A DNA stretch of 64,000 nucleotides from Acidobacteriota bacterium (lineage in GTDB: Bacteria; Acidobacteriota; Terriglobia; Acidiferrales; UBA7541), in the NCBI GenBank assembly GCA_003223215.1, contig QHYH01000089.1:1-64000 (forward strand), read 5' to 3'. Shown here piece by piece: positions 9,143-18,043 of the stretch; the stretch's first letter is position 1, and every line of letters begins with the position of its first letter. The notes beneath the pieces are model-generated. The model had not been told where the DNA came from, did not search any database, and saw nothing but the letters and a program-made list of their open reading frames with translations. Both the position numbers and the translations under genes were made by a program.

Positions 9143-10676
9143 GAAGATCTACGCTTGGCTGCTCCGCCTGTTTCCTTCGCGTTTTCGCGAGGCCTATGGC
9201 GAGGAAGCCCTGCAACTCGTCCGCGACCGCTGCCGCGACGAAAAAGGGTTTCTCTTGCGCCTCCGGCTCTGGCTTGACCTGCTCGGCGATCTGGCGTTGT
9301 CCGTCCCGCGAGCGTACTTCCGTGTCCAGCCCGAACTCACCAGCTACGCGGCTCATCTGCGTTCGGAAGGCGTGCCTTCCCTTTTGATTCTGCCCGACGA
9401 GTCCCTCGGCGCCGGCACATTGTTCCTCGGCGGCGTACTGACTTTGGCGGCGACGATTGCCTTTTCCTTTCTCCTCAATCATGGCGTAAAGCACGTGCCG
9501 TTGAGCGCGCTCATCCGTCCGGCCCGCAGCTCTGCCGATCACCGTTCCTCGTCCTTCAGCCCGCGACCACCCGAGCCCGCCCGCGATTCCCAGGAAGGAG
9601 GAATCGCGGCTGCCAGCGGCCGGCAGCCAGAAATGGCCGCAACCTCTTCCCGACCGCAGAATAGCAAGCCGAACGATGCCCCATCGAACGGGCCCGCACC
9701 GGCGGATGCTTTGCGGCCTCGCAAAGAGGAAAGCGGGCAACTGCTGCGTTCTAGCAACGCCATACTTGCGGGAGCGCACCTCAAGCGAGCGGAGCGGGAA
9801 CGCGTGATTCGTGGAGCTGTAGCCAATCTAAAAAAGCACTACATCGATCCGGTTGTCGCGCAAAAGATGGCAGATGCGCTGGTGGGCCACGAGAAAAAGG
9901 GCGATGACAACGCGGCGACCGACGGCAGAGCCTTTGCGGAGCTGCTGACACAACAGATGCGAGATGTGAGCCATGACCGGCACCTCGAGCTGCTTTACAG
10001 CGAAGCCCCTTTGCCTGAGCTCGCGCCAACCGCAACACCGGCACTTGAGGCGCGTTACCGGAAGGCGATGGAACAAGCAAACTGCACCTTCGAACCGGTC
10101 AAGATCCTGCCGCACCATATCGGCTATCTGAAATTTGATTCGTTTCCGGATCCGTCCCTCTGCCAGCAGACGGCAGCGGCAGCGATGGCCTCGTTGAACG
10201 ACGCGGATGCGATCATCTTTGATTTGCGGGACAACCGCGGCGGTTACCCCGGTATGGTCACGCTGATCGCCGCCTATCTTTTCGACCATCCCGAGTATAT
10301 GTACAACCCGAGGCAAGATACGACGGCGGACTCCTGGACGCGCTCACCGGTTCCGGGAAGCCGGCTGGCGGATAAGCCGGTGTATCTGCTGACCTCAGCC
10401 AGGACTTTTTCCGGCGCCGAGCACTTCAGCTACGACTTGAAAATGCTGAAGCGCGCCACGGTTGTCGGAGAGACGACGGGAGGCGCTAGTGATGTGGGAA
10501 CCTTTCATCGCCTTGACGATCACTTCGGAATGGGTATTCCTGAGGCCAGAGCGATCAATCCTTACCGAGAACCCGATTGGGCGGGGACCGGCGTCCGGCC
10601 CGATGTAGAGGTGAAAGCTAGGGACGCGCTGGAGACGGCCGTAAGGCTCGCGGAGCGCAAGTTACAGAAGAAATAG
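9135..10676 (+). CDS. Membrane-anchored S41-family peptidase
   Basis: A 513-aa protein. Residues 1-60 (MSEKIYAWLLRLFPSRFREA and onward) resemble the N-terminal segment that precedes ADOP-type permeases in Acidobacteriota. One hydrophobic segment lies near residue 100, then a Ser/Pro/Ala-rich linker (about 130-200). The C-terminal half is an S41 C-terminal-processing/IRBP-like peptidase: IIFDLRDNRGG, LTSARTFSGAEHFSYDLK with the probable nucleophile Ser, and GETTGGASDVG. No PDZ domain is evident. The chimeric layout suggests a PadR-controlled cell-envelope peptidase. The substrate is unknown. Confidence 0.8.
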   Translation: MSEKIYAWLLRLFPSRFREAYGEEALQLVRDRCRDEKGFLLRLRLWLDLLGDLALSVPRAYFRVQPELTSYAAHLRSEGVPSLLILPDESLGAGTLFLGGVLTLAATIAFSFLLNHGVKHVPLSALIRPARSSADHRSSSFSPRPPEPARDSQEGGIAAASGRQPEMAATSSRPQNSKPNDAPSNGPAPADALRPRKEESGQLLRSSNAILAGAHLKRAERERVIRGAVANLKKHYIDPVVAQKMADALVGHEKKGDDNAATDGRAFAELLTQQMRDVSHDRHLELLYSEAPLPELAPTATPALEARYRKAMEQANCTFEPVKILPHHIGYLKFDSFPDPSLCQQTAAAAMASLNDADAIIFDLRDNRGGYPGMVTLIAAYLFDHPEYMYNPRQDTTADSWTRSPVPGSRLADKPVYLLTSARTFSGAEHFSYDLKMLKRATVVGETTGGASDVGTFHRLDDHFGMGIPEARAINPYREPDWAGTGVRPDVEVKARDALETAVRLAERKLQKK

Positions 10677-10748
10677 CGCCCGCCATCACGAAGAGTGCGA
10701 GACGCTTGAGCGGCGCCTGATCTTCCTCGAACGGGCGGGGCCGCGGAA

Positions 10749-12452
10749 TCAAGGAACGTAGCCGGGTCCACGAAGGACTTTTCCGGGACGCGTTCCGGTC
10801 ATTTTGCCCTGATCGATGACCGGAACGCCGTTGACCAGCACATAGTCCATTCCTTGCGAGAGCTGATTGGGATGGTCGAACGTCGCGAGGTCGCGAATGG
10901 TTGCGGGATCGAAGATGGTGATATCGGCCCACATGCCCACGCGAAGCACGCCGCGGCCTGCGAGGCGCAAGCGCTCGGAAGGAAGGGCGGAGAATTTGCG
11001 GATGGCGTCTTCGAGCGTGAGCTTGTGCTCTTCGCGGACGTATTTGCGAAGGATGCGCGGGAACGTGCCGTAGGCGCGGGGATGCGCGTGCTCCCGGCCG
11101 AGGATTCCTGCCGGAGAAACGCCCGAGGAATCGTTGTCGATGGACACCCAAGGCTGTTGCAGCCCGAGCACGACATCAGGTTCGGACATGCCCGAAACGG
11201 CCACGCTCGCAAAAGCATCATCCTCGATCAAGAGGTCGAAAATCGTGTCGATGGGGTCTTTGTTCCAGAGCTTGGCGACCTCGACGATGGTTTTTCCCTG
11301 CAGCGGCAAGAGCTTCGGGTTTTGCACCTGGCCGATAAGGATGGACTCCGGGCCGGGGATTTGCTGCCATTCGTTTTCCCACTCATCGGAAGGCGTGAGC
11401 ATGTCTTTGCGGATGTGCGCGCGAGCGGCAGGATCTTTCAATCGCGCGAGCAACTTTGCCGTACCGCCGTCGTGCGCCCAGGGTGGAATAAAAGCGGAAA
11501 GGCCATTGCCCCAAGCCGTGTAAGCGTAACTGTCCGCGGCAATGTCCACGCCCGCGGCGCGGGCGGCATCGATTTTCGCGACCGCTTCGGGCATGTGGCC
11601 CCAGGAAGGTTTGCCGGCCACTTTGAAATGCCAGATTTCGACGGGGACTTGCGCCTCGCGGGCGATGCGAATCACCTCGTCGAGTGACTGCAAAATGGCG
11701 GTGCTCTCGCTGCGCATGTGCGTGGCATAGATGCCGCCGAATCGCGAAGCTACGGAAGCCAGCGCAATCAATTCATCGGTTTTGGCATAGGGAGCAGGCG
11801 GATATTCGAGCGAAGTGGAGACGCCGACGGCGCCATCAAGCATCGCTTGCCGAACGAGCTGCTTCATCTGCTCGAGTTGTGCGGAGGTGGGCTGAACATC
11901 ATCATCACCGAGGACCATACGGCGGATGGTGGTAGCGCCAACGTAGTCGGCGACGTTGATGCCGATGCCTTGCTTTTCCAGGCGCGCGAAGTATTGCCGG
12001 AACGTTTGCCAGTCGGGTTGGATGCCGAGGAGGTCGAATTGTTTCTTGCCCGAACGGCGAATCGCGTCGTTTAGCGGCGCGACCGATTCGCCTTCGCCGG
12101 TGATTTCGGTGGTGATGCCTTGATAGATTTTTGACGGCAGGCGCGGATCGACGAGAATCGTCAGCTCCGACTGGCCGAGCATGTCAATGAAGCCGGGGGC
12201 AACCACCTGGCCGTGCGCATCGATAGTGCGCGTGCGAGTGCTGGCGGCAAGGTTGCCGATCTCCGCGATCTTTCCTCCGCGAATGCCGATATCGCCCGAA
12301 TACCAGGGCGAGCCCGTCCCGTCGATAATGCGCCCATTGGTGATAACGATGTCGAAGGGAACGGACTGGGCGGCTGCGTCGGGCACGATCAGCAAGGACA
12401 GAAGAAACGTCAGCAAGATGGAAGTTCGCCGCGTCGTTACGGATTGCTTCAT
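10749..12452 (-). CDS. D-aminoacylase-like amidohydrolase lacking the HxH motif
   Basis: A 567-aa exported protein with signal peptide (LLTFLLSLLIVPDAAAQS) and amidohydrolase composite domain (ITNGRIIDGTGSPWYSGDIG). It resembles N-acyl-D-amino-acid deacylases, with later conserved segments YATHMRSES, EIWHFKVAG, DSYAYTAWGNGLS and GREHAHPRAYGTF. The usual metal-binding HxH after PGFID is replaced (PGFIDMLGQSE), so metal binding must differ or activity is altered. The start at 12452 overlaps the permease stop by 4 bp and the signal peptide follows directly. It is the last gene of the minus-strand transport operon. Confidence 0.8.
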   Translation of the reverse strand: MKQSVTTRRTSILLTFLLSLLIVPDAAAQSVPFDIVITNGRIIDGTGSPWYSGDIGIRGGKIAEIGNLAASTRTRTIDAHGQVVAPGFIDMLGQSELTILVDPRLPSKIYQGITTEITGEGESVAPLNDAIRRSGKKQFDLLGIQPDWQTFRQYFARLEKQGIGINVADYVGATTIRRMVLGDDDVQPTSAQLEQMKQLVRQAMLDGAVGVSTSLEYPPAPYAKTDELIALASVASRFGGIYATHMRSESTAILQSLDEVIRIAREAQVPVEIWHFKVAGKPSWGHMPEAVAKIDAARAAGVDIAADSYAYTAWGNGLSAFIPPWAHDGGTAKLLARLKDPAARAHIRKDMLTPSDEWENEWQQIPGPESILIGQVQNPKLLPLQGKTIVEVAKLWNKDPIDTIFDLLIEDDAFASVAVSGMSEPDVVLGLQQPWVSIDNDSSGVSPAGILGREHAHPRAYGTFPRILRKYVREEHKLTLEDAIRKFSALPSERLRLAGRGVLRVGMWADITIFDPATIRDLATFDHPNQLSQGMDYVLVNGVPVIDQGKMTGTRPGKVLRGPGYVP

Positions 12453-13282
12453 GAAGTCTCTCCCAGTTGTTCGAGAAACTCGGGCGATCGGGCGCCGAGG
12501 CTGCGGGCGCGCAGGTGATACCAAATGACAAGAAGCGCGACAGATGAGACGAAAATGAGAGTAGAGATTGCGTTGATTTCCGGAGTGATGCCGCGGCGGA
12601 GGCGAGCCCAGATTTCCAGGGGCAAGGTATTGTCGCGTCCGATAAGGAAAAACGTCACCGCAATTTCGTCCATCGAAAGCGTAAAGATGAGCAGCCCGGC
12701 GGCGATCAACGAGAGTTTGAGATTGGGAAGGGTAATGCGCCAAAACGTTTGCCAAGGCGTGGCGCCGAGGTCGAGCGAAGCTTCTTCCTGCGCGCGGTCC
12801 AGTTTTTGCAGGCCGGCGAAGAGCTCGGTGGTGGCGACGGAGATCAGCGCGGTCGCGTGACCGAGGAAAACGGTCGCCAGGCTGGGGTGTAATCCCGAAA
12901 AAACCGCGAACATCAGCAACGAAAGGCCCGTGATGATGCCCGGAAGAATCAAAGGCAGGAGCACCAGGCGGCGAAACAAACTCTTGCCCGGAAAGCCGGC
13001 GCGGTCGAGAGCGAGAGCAGCGAGCAGACCCAGTCCCAGCGAAAGCGCGACGCTCGCGGCGGCCACGATCAAGCTGTTGAGCACGGAATTCCAGATGGAA
13101 GAGTCGGCAAAAAGCACGGTGTACCAGCCCAGCGTGAAATGACGAGGAGGAAAACCGCCGACGCCATCGCGGTTGAAGGAGTAAACGACGAGCACGACGA
13201 TGGGCAGATAAATGAAGGCGAAGACAAACGTGGCATACAGAGCCAGGAGCGGCGCGCGGCGCACGGTAGAGCTTCGCGTCAT
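12449..13282 (-). CDS. potC: PotC-type ABC transporter permease
   Basis: A 277-aa inner-membrane permease with about six transmembrane segments and the ABC-permease EAA loop (EEASLDLGATPWQTFWRITL, about 165-184). The motif NRDGVGGFPPRHFTLGWY after helix 1 is typical of PotC/spermidine-putrescine-type subunits. ATG 13282 overlaps the PotB stop by 4 bp, and the end overlaps the amidohydrolase start by 4 bp. Substrate class (polyamine or related small cation) is inferred from the set of four subunits. Confidence 0.85.
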   Translation of the reverse strand: MTRSSTVRRAPLLALYATFVFAFIYLPIVVLVVYSFNRDGVGGFPPRHFTLGWYTVLFADSSIWNSVLNSLIVAAASVALSLGLGLLAALALDRAGFPGKSLFRRLVLLPLILPGIITGLSLLMFAVFSGLHPSLATVFLGHATALISVATTELFAGLQKLDRAQEEASLDLGATPWQTFWRITLPNLKLSLIAAGLLIFTLSMDEIAVTFFLIGRDNTLPLEIWARLRRGITPEINAISTLIFVSSVALLVIWYHLRARSLGARSPEFLEQLGETS

Positions 13283-14124
13283 TGGAAGGCCCAGCGCTTT
13301 TCCAGAAACTCGCCGAGGCACAGTAGAGAAATGGTGATGACCAGAATCCCGACGGAAATCGCCGCCCCGAGCGGCCAGTCAAAAGCGGCGCCAAAGAGGC
13401 TTTGCACCACGTTTGCGATCATGGTGCCGGAAGGACCGCCGACCAGGAGCGGCGCAAGAAAGTCGCCGAGCGAGAGAACAAACGCAAACGTCGCGCCGGC
13501 GAGCAGGCCGGGCATGGAGAGAGGCAGGATCACGCGCCAGAACGTTTGAACGGAGCTTGCGCCAAGATCCTGTGAAGCCTCCAAGAGCGGCCGCGGAACA
13601 TGTTCGAGAGCAGCATAGATGGGCAGAAAAACAAACGGGGTGTAGATGTGCGTGAGCATCAGCACGACGGCGAAAGGGCTGTAAAGGAAGTAGCCAACCG
13701 GCTCGCGGGTGAGGTGCAGATATTGCAGGAAGCCATTCAACACGCCGTCGCTGCCAAGAATGGTTTTCCAAGCATAGCCGCGCACAAGGTAGCTGACCCA
13801 AAGAGGCACGATGACTAGCTGGTAGAGAAGTTCCTTGCGCGCGCCCGCGTGAAAAGCCAAATAGTACGCAAGCGGATAACCAAGCAGGATCGCGCAAAGC
13901 GTTACGGACGCTGCGATGTGCATGGTGCGGAAAAGCACCACGGCATACAGCGGATTCGTCAGGAGCGCTTTGTAGTTGTCGAGATTCCAATCATGAACCA
14001 TCACGCCTTCGCGCACCGCCCACAGGCTGTGCGCAAACACGAGCGCGTAGGGGAGCAAGAGGAACGTGCCAACCCAGACGAGCGGCGGGAGGGAAACGAG
14101 CGTTTTGTAGGCGCGCGAGTACAT
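13279..14124 (-). CDS. potB: PotB-type ABC transporter permease
   Basis: A 281-aa permease, partner of the PotC-type subunit. It has six hydrophobic segments and an EAA loop (LEASQDLGASSVQTFWRVIL). The conserved GDFLAPLLVGGPSGTMIANV follows, characteristic of PotB/PotH-type permeases. I chose ATG 14124 because upstream residues of the open frame are arginine-rich and lie inside the ATPase gene. It is separated from the ATPase stop by 17 bp. Confidence 0.85.
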   Translation of the reverse strand: MYSRAYKTLVSLPPLVWVGTFLLLPYALVFAHSLWAVREGVMVHDWNLDNYKALLTNPLYAVVLFRTMHIAASVTLCAILLGYPLAYYLAFHAGARKELLYQLVIVPLWVSYLVRGYAWKTILGSDGVLNGFLQYLHLTREPVGYFLYSPFAVVLMLTHIYTPFVFLPIYAALEHVPRPLLEASQDLGASSVQTFWRVILPLSMPGLLAGATFAFVLSLGDFLAPLLVGGPSGTMIANVVQSLFGAAFDWPLGAAISVGILVITISLLCLGEFLEKRWAFQ

Positions 14125-14141
14125 GGGAAAGTCGTGAGCCT

Positions 14142-15221
14142 CTATTCCGCGACGCGAGTGGGGTCGCAAAGCGAAAAGACAAAGTCCTGTTCGCCGGCAA
14201 GCGGACCGCCTACCGGGACACGCACGCGCAACGTTTGGCCGTTGCCGCAATCCACTTCCAGCAATTCGCTAGAACCGCCGTAGAATTGCTGGCGCACCGC
14301 TGCACGAAAGCGTACCTCGCTGGGCTGGCGCTTATCGTCGGCACAAATGCGAATCGCTTCCGGGCGAAGAGAAAAAATCACCGCACCATCGGCCTCGTCC
14401 GAGGGCCAGCGCAGCGCACCGCACGTGACCATGCCACCGCGAATTTCCCCGCGAAGCAAATTCGTTTGACCGATGAACTCGGCAGTGTAGGCGGTGGCGG
14501 GATGCGCATAAATCTCGCGGGGAGACGCCACCTGTTCGAGCGCTCCATCGCGCAGGAGCGCGATGCGATCAGAAAGCGCCATGGCTTCTTCTTGGTCATG
14601 CGTGACAAAGAGAAACGTGACGCCGATTTCGCGCTGCAGCGATTTCAACTCGCCCTGCATCTGTTTGCGCAGATTCGCATCCAGCGCCGAAAGCGGCTCG
14701 TCGAGCAAGAGCAGCCGCGGGCGATTGACAAGGGCTCGCGCAAGGGCGATGCGCTGCTGCTGGCCGCCGCTCAACCTCGCAGGGCGCGAGGCGGCAAAAC
14801 CCTGCATCTTCACCATGCGGAGAGCCTCTTCGACGCGCGCCGCAATTTCACTGGTTGGCGTGTTCTTGACGCGCAGTCCGTAAGCGACGTTGTCGCACGC
14901 GCTGAGGTGAGGAAACAGCGCGTAGTTCTGGAAAACGGTGTTCACGCGACGCTTGTAAGGCGGGAGGAGGTCCAGGCGCTCGCCGCTCATCCAGATTTCG
15001 CCGGAAGAAGGCTGTGCGAATCCCGCGATCAAGCGAAGCACAGTTGTTTTGCCCGAACCGCTCTCGCCGAGGAGCGTGAGAAACTCTCCCGAAGCGATGT
15101 TTAAAGAAATGTTCTTCAGGACATCTACCGCGGCAAAGCGCTTGGCTACATTGCGGAGTTCCAGAAGCGCCGCGCTTTTGGCCGGAAGTTCCTGGGGCGG
15201 ATTGGCGGGAAAAGCGCTCAC
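14142..15221 (-). CDS. potA: PotA-type ABC transporter ATPase
   Basis: A 359-aa nucleotide-binding subunit. Walker A is GESGSGKT, the signature is LSGGQQQRIALARAL, Walker B is LLLLDEPLSALD, and the switch His is in FVTHDQEEA. A C-terminal TOBE-like domain (about 260-355; FSLRPEAIRI) is typical of PotA/MalK-type ATPases. GTG 15221 gives a 4-bp GTGA overlap with the PotD stop, matching the coupling seen elsewhere in this operon. An upstream in-frame start at 15284 would lie inside potD. Confidence 0.88.
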   Translation of the reverse strand: MSAFPANPPQELPAKSAALLELRNVAKRFAAVDVLKNISLNIASGEFLTLLGESGSGKTTVLRLIAGFAQPSSGEIWMSGERLDLLPPYKRRVNTVFQNYALFPHLSACDNVAYGLRVKNTPTSEIAARVEEALRMVKMQGFAASRPARLSGGQQQRIALARALVNRPRLLLLDEPLSALDANLRKQMQGELKSLQREIGVTFLFVTHDQEEAMALSDRIALLRDGALEQVASPREIYAHPATAYTAEFIGQTNLLRGEIRGGMVTCGALRWPSDEADGAVIFSLRPEAIRICADDKRQPSEVRFRAAVRQQFYGGSSELLEVDCGNGQTLRVRVPVGGPLAGEQDFVFSLCDPTRVAE

Positions 15222-16279
15222 TGCGCGGCTTTCACCTCGTTCCAAATCTCGTTGTACTTCGCGCGGCGGGGAACATCCTGCCAAAAGTAGATTCTCTGCA
15301 TATAGGCATCAGGGTCGTCGAGGTGCAGGCTCGTCATTTCATCCGGTGTGAGAAATTGCGCCGCGCCGGAATTCGCGGGCGTGTAATGCGTCCGGTCGGT
15401 CACCAGCTTTTGCGTTTTGGCCTCGATCATGTATTCGAGGAAGGCGTGCGCAAGCTCCTTGTGCGTGCTGGCGGCAGTAATCATCAAATGGTCGATCCAC
15501 CCGGTGGTGTTTTCCTTGGGAATAGTCTCGCCAATCGGGAAATTCGCTTTGCGGAGGTCGTTGGTGTTCAGCGGCCAGCCCATGGCCAGAACGATTTCAT
15601 GATTCTCGAAAAGATTGGTAAGCTCGCCGCCAGTAGACCATATTTTGCGAATGTTGGGTTTGAGTTCGAGAAGCTTCTCCTTAACCGCGGCGAGTTGCTC
15701 GTCGGTCAGATTGTAAAGTTTGGCCGGGTCGGGCTTGTCGTAGCCGAGAATCTGCGCGGCCATATAGACGCTGGACAGATCGTCCCAAACCGATACCTTT
15801 CCCTTGTATTGGGGATCCCAGAAGACAGCCCAGGAGTCGGGCGGCTTGGAAAAGACCGTCGTGTCGTAAAGAAGCGGGTTCGGCCCCCACATGAACGGCA
15901 CGCCGTAGACCTGGCCGCCGGGTTTGACTAAAGGCAAATCACGAAGTTTGTTGGAGAGCTGCGAATAGGAAGGAATTTTTGAAAGGTTTAGCGGCGCGGC
16001 CAACCCCGCGCGCGCGATGGACGCGGCAACATCGCTCGAAGGCGAGATGACGTCATAATTCGAGGCGCTGCCGCCGCGCAGCTTGGCCACCAGCTCATCG
16101 CTCGATCCCATGTAGGAAGCAGAAACCTTGCAGTGATGGCTTTGCTCGAAGTCGTGCACCGCAGACTCATCCGCATAGCCTTCCCAAACGAGCAAGCTCA
16201 GCGATTCTTCCCTTTTGCCACAACCCCCGCACCCGAGAGCAATGGCCACAGCCCCCAGAAGAATCGCGCGAGGTTTCAT
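15218..16279 (-). CDS. potD: PotD-type periplasmic substrate-binding protein
   Basis: A 353-aa extracytoplasmic binding protein. The N terminus is a short hydrophobic signal with a possible lipobox (AIALGC or GGC). The mature part reads SLSLLVWEGYADESAVHDFE, DVISPSSDVAASIARAG, YGVPFMWGPNPLLYDT and LNTNDLRKANFPI, the PotD/PotF pattern. It would deliver a polyamine-like ligand to the PotABC complex. It lies 11 bp downstream of the YtcJ-like hydrolase. Confidence 0.85.
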   Translation of the reverse strand: MKPRAILLGAVAIALGCGGCGKREESLSLLVWEGYADESAVHDFEQSHHCKVSASYMGSSDELVAKLRGGSASNYDVISPSSDVAASIARAGLAAPLNLSKIPSYSQLSNKLRDLPLVKPGGQVYGVPFMWGPNPLLYDTTVFSKPPDSWAVFWDPQYKGKVSVWDDLSSVYMAAQILGYDKPDPAKLYNLTDEQLAAVKEKLLELKPNIRKIWSTGGELTNLFENHEIVLAMGWPLNTNDLRKANFPIGETIPKENTTGWIDHLMITAASTHKELAHAFLEYMIEAKTQKLVTDRTHYTPANSGAAQFLTPDEMTSLHLDDPDAYMQRIYFWQDVPRRAKYNEIWNEVKAAQ

Positions 16280-16290
16280 CGCTCCTCCGG

Positions 16291-18030
16291 CTACTTGGAA
16301 TCCGCTTGATAAACGACCCGCCCGCCCACGATGGTGGTGAGCACCTTCGTCGCTCCAATCTTATGCGGGTTGATGTTAAAAATGTCCTGCGAAATGATAA
16401 TCAGGTCGCCGAGTTTGCCAACCTCGAGCGACCCTTCGGTTTTCTCGCGTCGCCCCGCAAACGCCGCCCCTAACGTGTAGGCTTCGACCGCTTGAGGGAC
16501 CGTCAGCCGCTGTTCGGGAACGAAGCCGTTTGCCGGCGTGGCCTCCGCGGTTTGCCGCGTCACCGCGGTCTGCATCCCTTCCCACGGATTCAGCGTCACC
16601 ACCGGCCAATCGCTGCCAAACGCCAGGCGACCGCCGGCGTCGGCGATACTTTTCCACGCCCAGGCGCGCGACGCGCGGTCGGGTCCGGCATTGCGCGCCC
16701 AAACGTCCAGGGTATCGGCATCCGGATAAGAATGCAGCGGCTGCATGCTGGCGATAACGCCGAGCTTCCCGAAGCGCGGAATGTCCGCAGCCGCAACGGT
16801 TTCGATGTGCTCGATGCGGGAGCGGCGGTCCCGCTTGTGATTGTGTTGGTCCGCGTTCTCGTAGCCATCGAGCGCCATGCGAACGCCATAATCCCCGATG
16901 GCATGCGTAAACAGCTGGAAACCGCGCTTATCCACCTCGGCAACGGCGGCATTGTAGTTCGCTGGCTCCCAGAAGGGCTTGCCCTTCAAGGAAGGGTCGT
17001 CGCTGTAGGGTTCGAGCATGGCCGCCGTGTGCGACTCCACCACGCCGTCCACCATGAATTTCACCGCGCCGGCATCGATCCAGTCGTCATGGAATTTCTT
17101 GCGCGCCGCCTCGATGGCGTCGAGGTCCTCCCGCCGCAGGGCAGGAGGATTCAGGAAGTAAGCGATGTACATCCGCAAGCTAAGGTCGCCGCGATGGCGC
17201 ATTTCGTCGAAGTGGTCGAGAATTTCAAAATCGCCCCCGGCGCTGTGGACGCGCGTGAGGCCATTTTCATTGGCCCATTTCATCCCGGCGCGCAAGGCCA
17301 GAAGCTTGTCGGCGCGAGTCGGCTTCGGCACTACCTTCGCGACCAAATCCTGAGCCGCTTCTTTCAAAGCGCCCGTAGCTTCTCCGGTCTGGGCATCGCG
17401 CACGATGATGCCGTTCGGCGGATTCGGAGTTTTGCCGATGATGCCCGCGAGCGCCAGGGCTTTCGAATTAGCCCAGTAGGTATGCCCGTCGTAACCCTCC
17501 AGAAAAACGGGCCGGTTGGGGAAAACCTCGTCGAGATATTTCTTGTGTGGCAAGGCCTCTGGACCAAACATCGCATAATTCCAGCCGCGACCCAGAATCC
17601 AGTCCTCGCCCGGATGTTCCGCTGCGTACTGGCGCAGTTTCTTCTGGATGTCGGCAACGTCTTTTGCGCCCTCCAGGTTCACGCGGCCAAGACTGAGCGA
17701 TCCGTCGAGAAAATGAATGTGGCAATCGGTGAAGCCAGGTAGGACCAGCTTTCCCCCGGCGTTGATGACTTTCGTGCCCATGCCGCGGATTTTCTGGATC
17801 GTCGTATCGTCGCCGACGGCCACAATTTTCGCTCCGTGAATGGCGACCGCCTGCGCCCAGGGCTGCTTCGGATTCTCCGTGTACACGCGAGCGTGAATCA
17901 CGATGATGTCGGCGGGCTCGACGATGAGCCCCTGCGCTCTGGCGCTGCCGGTGATTCCGAAACACAGCACCGTAAGCGGTAACGTGAGGCGAACCGCACG
18001 GGAGTTCAACGCCAGGTAGTGGTTTTTCAA
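16291..18030 (-). CDS. YtcJ-like exported amidohydrolase
   Basis: A 579-aa metal-dependent hydrolase of the YtcJ/Amidohydro_3 family with a signal peptide (LTLPLTVLCFGITGSARAQG). The metal site HxH is present in PGFTDCHIHFLDG. Other family marks are GWNYAMFG, EGYDGHTYWANSKAL, VESHTAAMLEPY, HAIGDYGVRMALDGYE and FGSDWPVV. TTG 18030 is preferred because AAGAAGGAA stands 6-7 bases before it, whereas the longer open frame runs into the regulator gene. Between a regulator and potD, it probably acts on an acylated or cyclic amino compound imported by the transporter (inference). Confidence 0.82.
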   Translation of the reverse strand: MKNHYLALNSRAVRLTLPLTVLCFGITGSARAQGLIVEPADIIVIHARVYTENPKQPWAQAVAIHGAKIVAVGDDTTIQKIRGMGTKVINAGGKLVLPGFTDCHIHFLDGSLSLGRVNLEGAKDVADIQKKLRQYAAEHPGEDWILGRGWNYAMFGPEALPHKKYLDEVFPNRPVFLEGYDGHTYWANSKALALAGIIGKTPNPPNGIIVRDAQTGEATGALKEAAQDLVAKVVPKPTRADKLLALRAGMKWANENGLTRVHSAGGDFEILDHFDEMRHRGDLSLRMYIAYFLNPPALRREDLDAIEAARKKFHDDWIDAGAVKFMVDGVVESHTAAMLEPYSDDPSLKGKPFWEPANYNAAVAEVDKRGFQLFTHAIGDYGVRMALDGYENADQHNHKRDRRSRIEHIETVAAADIPRFGKLGVIASMQPLHSYPDADTLDVWARNAGPDRASRAWAWKSIADAGGRLAFGSDWPVVTLNPWEGMQTAVTRQTAEATPANGFVPEQRLTVPQAVEAYTLGAAFAGRREKTEGSLEVGKLGDLIIISQDIFNINPHKIGATKVLTTIVGGRVVYQADSK

Positions 18031-18043
18031 TGCGGTTCCTTCT

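Noticed and set aside
10749-13394. 881-aa open frame apparently fusing an Arg-rich N terminus to the amidohydrolase
   Set aside because: The first ~310 codons run through the PotC-type permease gene in another frame. The signal peptide and 4-bp overlap place the real start at 12452.
16492-17742. 416-aa plus-strand open frame
   Set aside because: It is antisense to the YtcJ-like hydrolase, has no domain, and has the composition expected of a GC-rich shadow frame.
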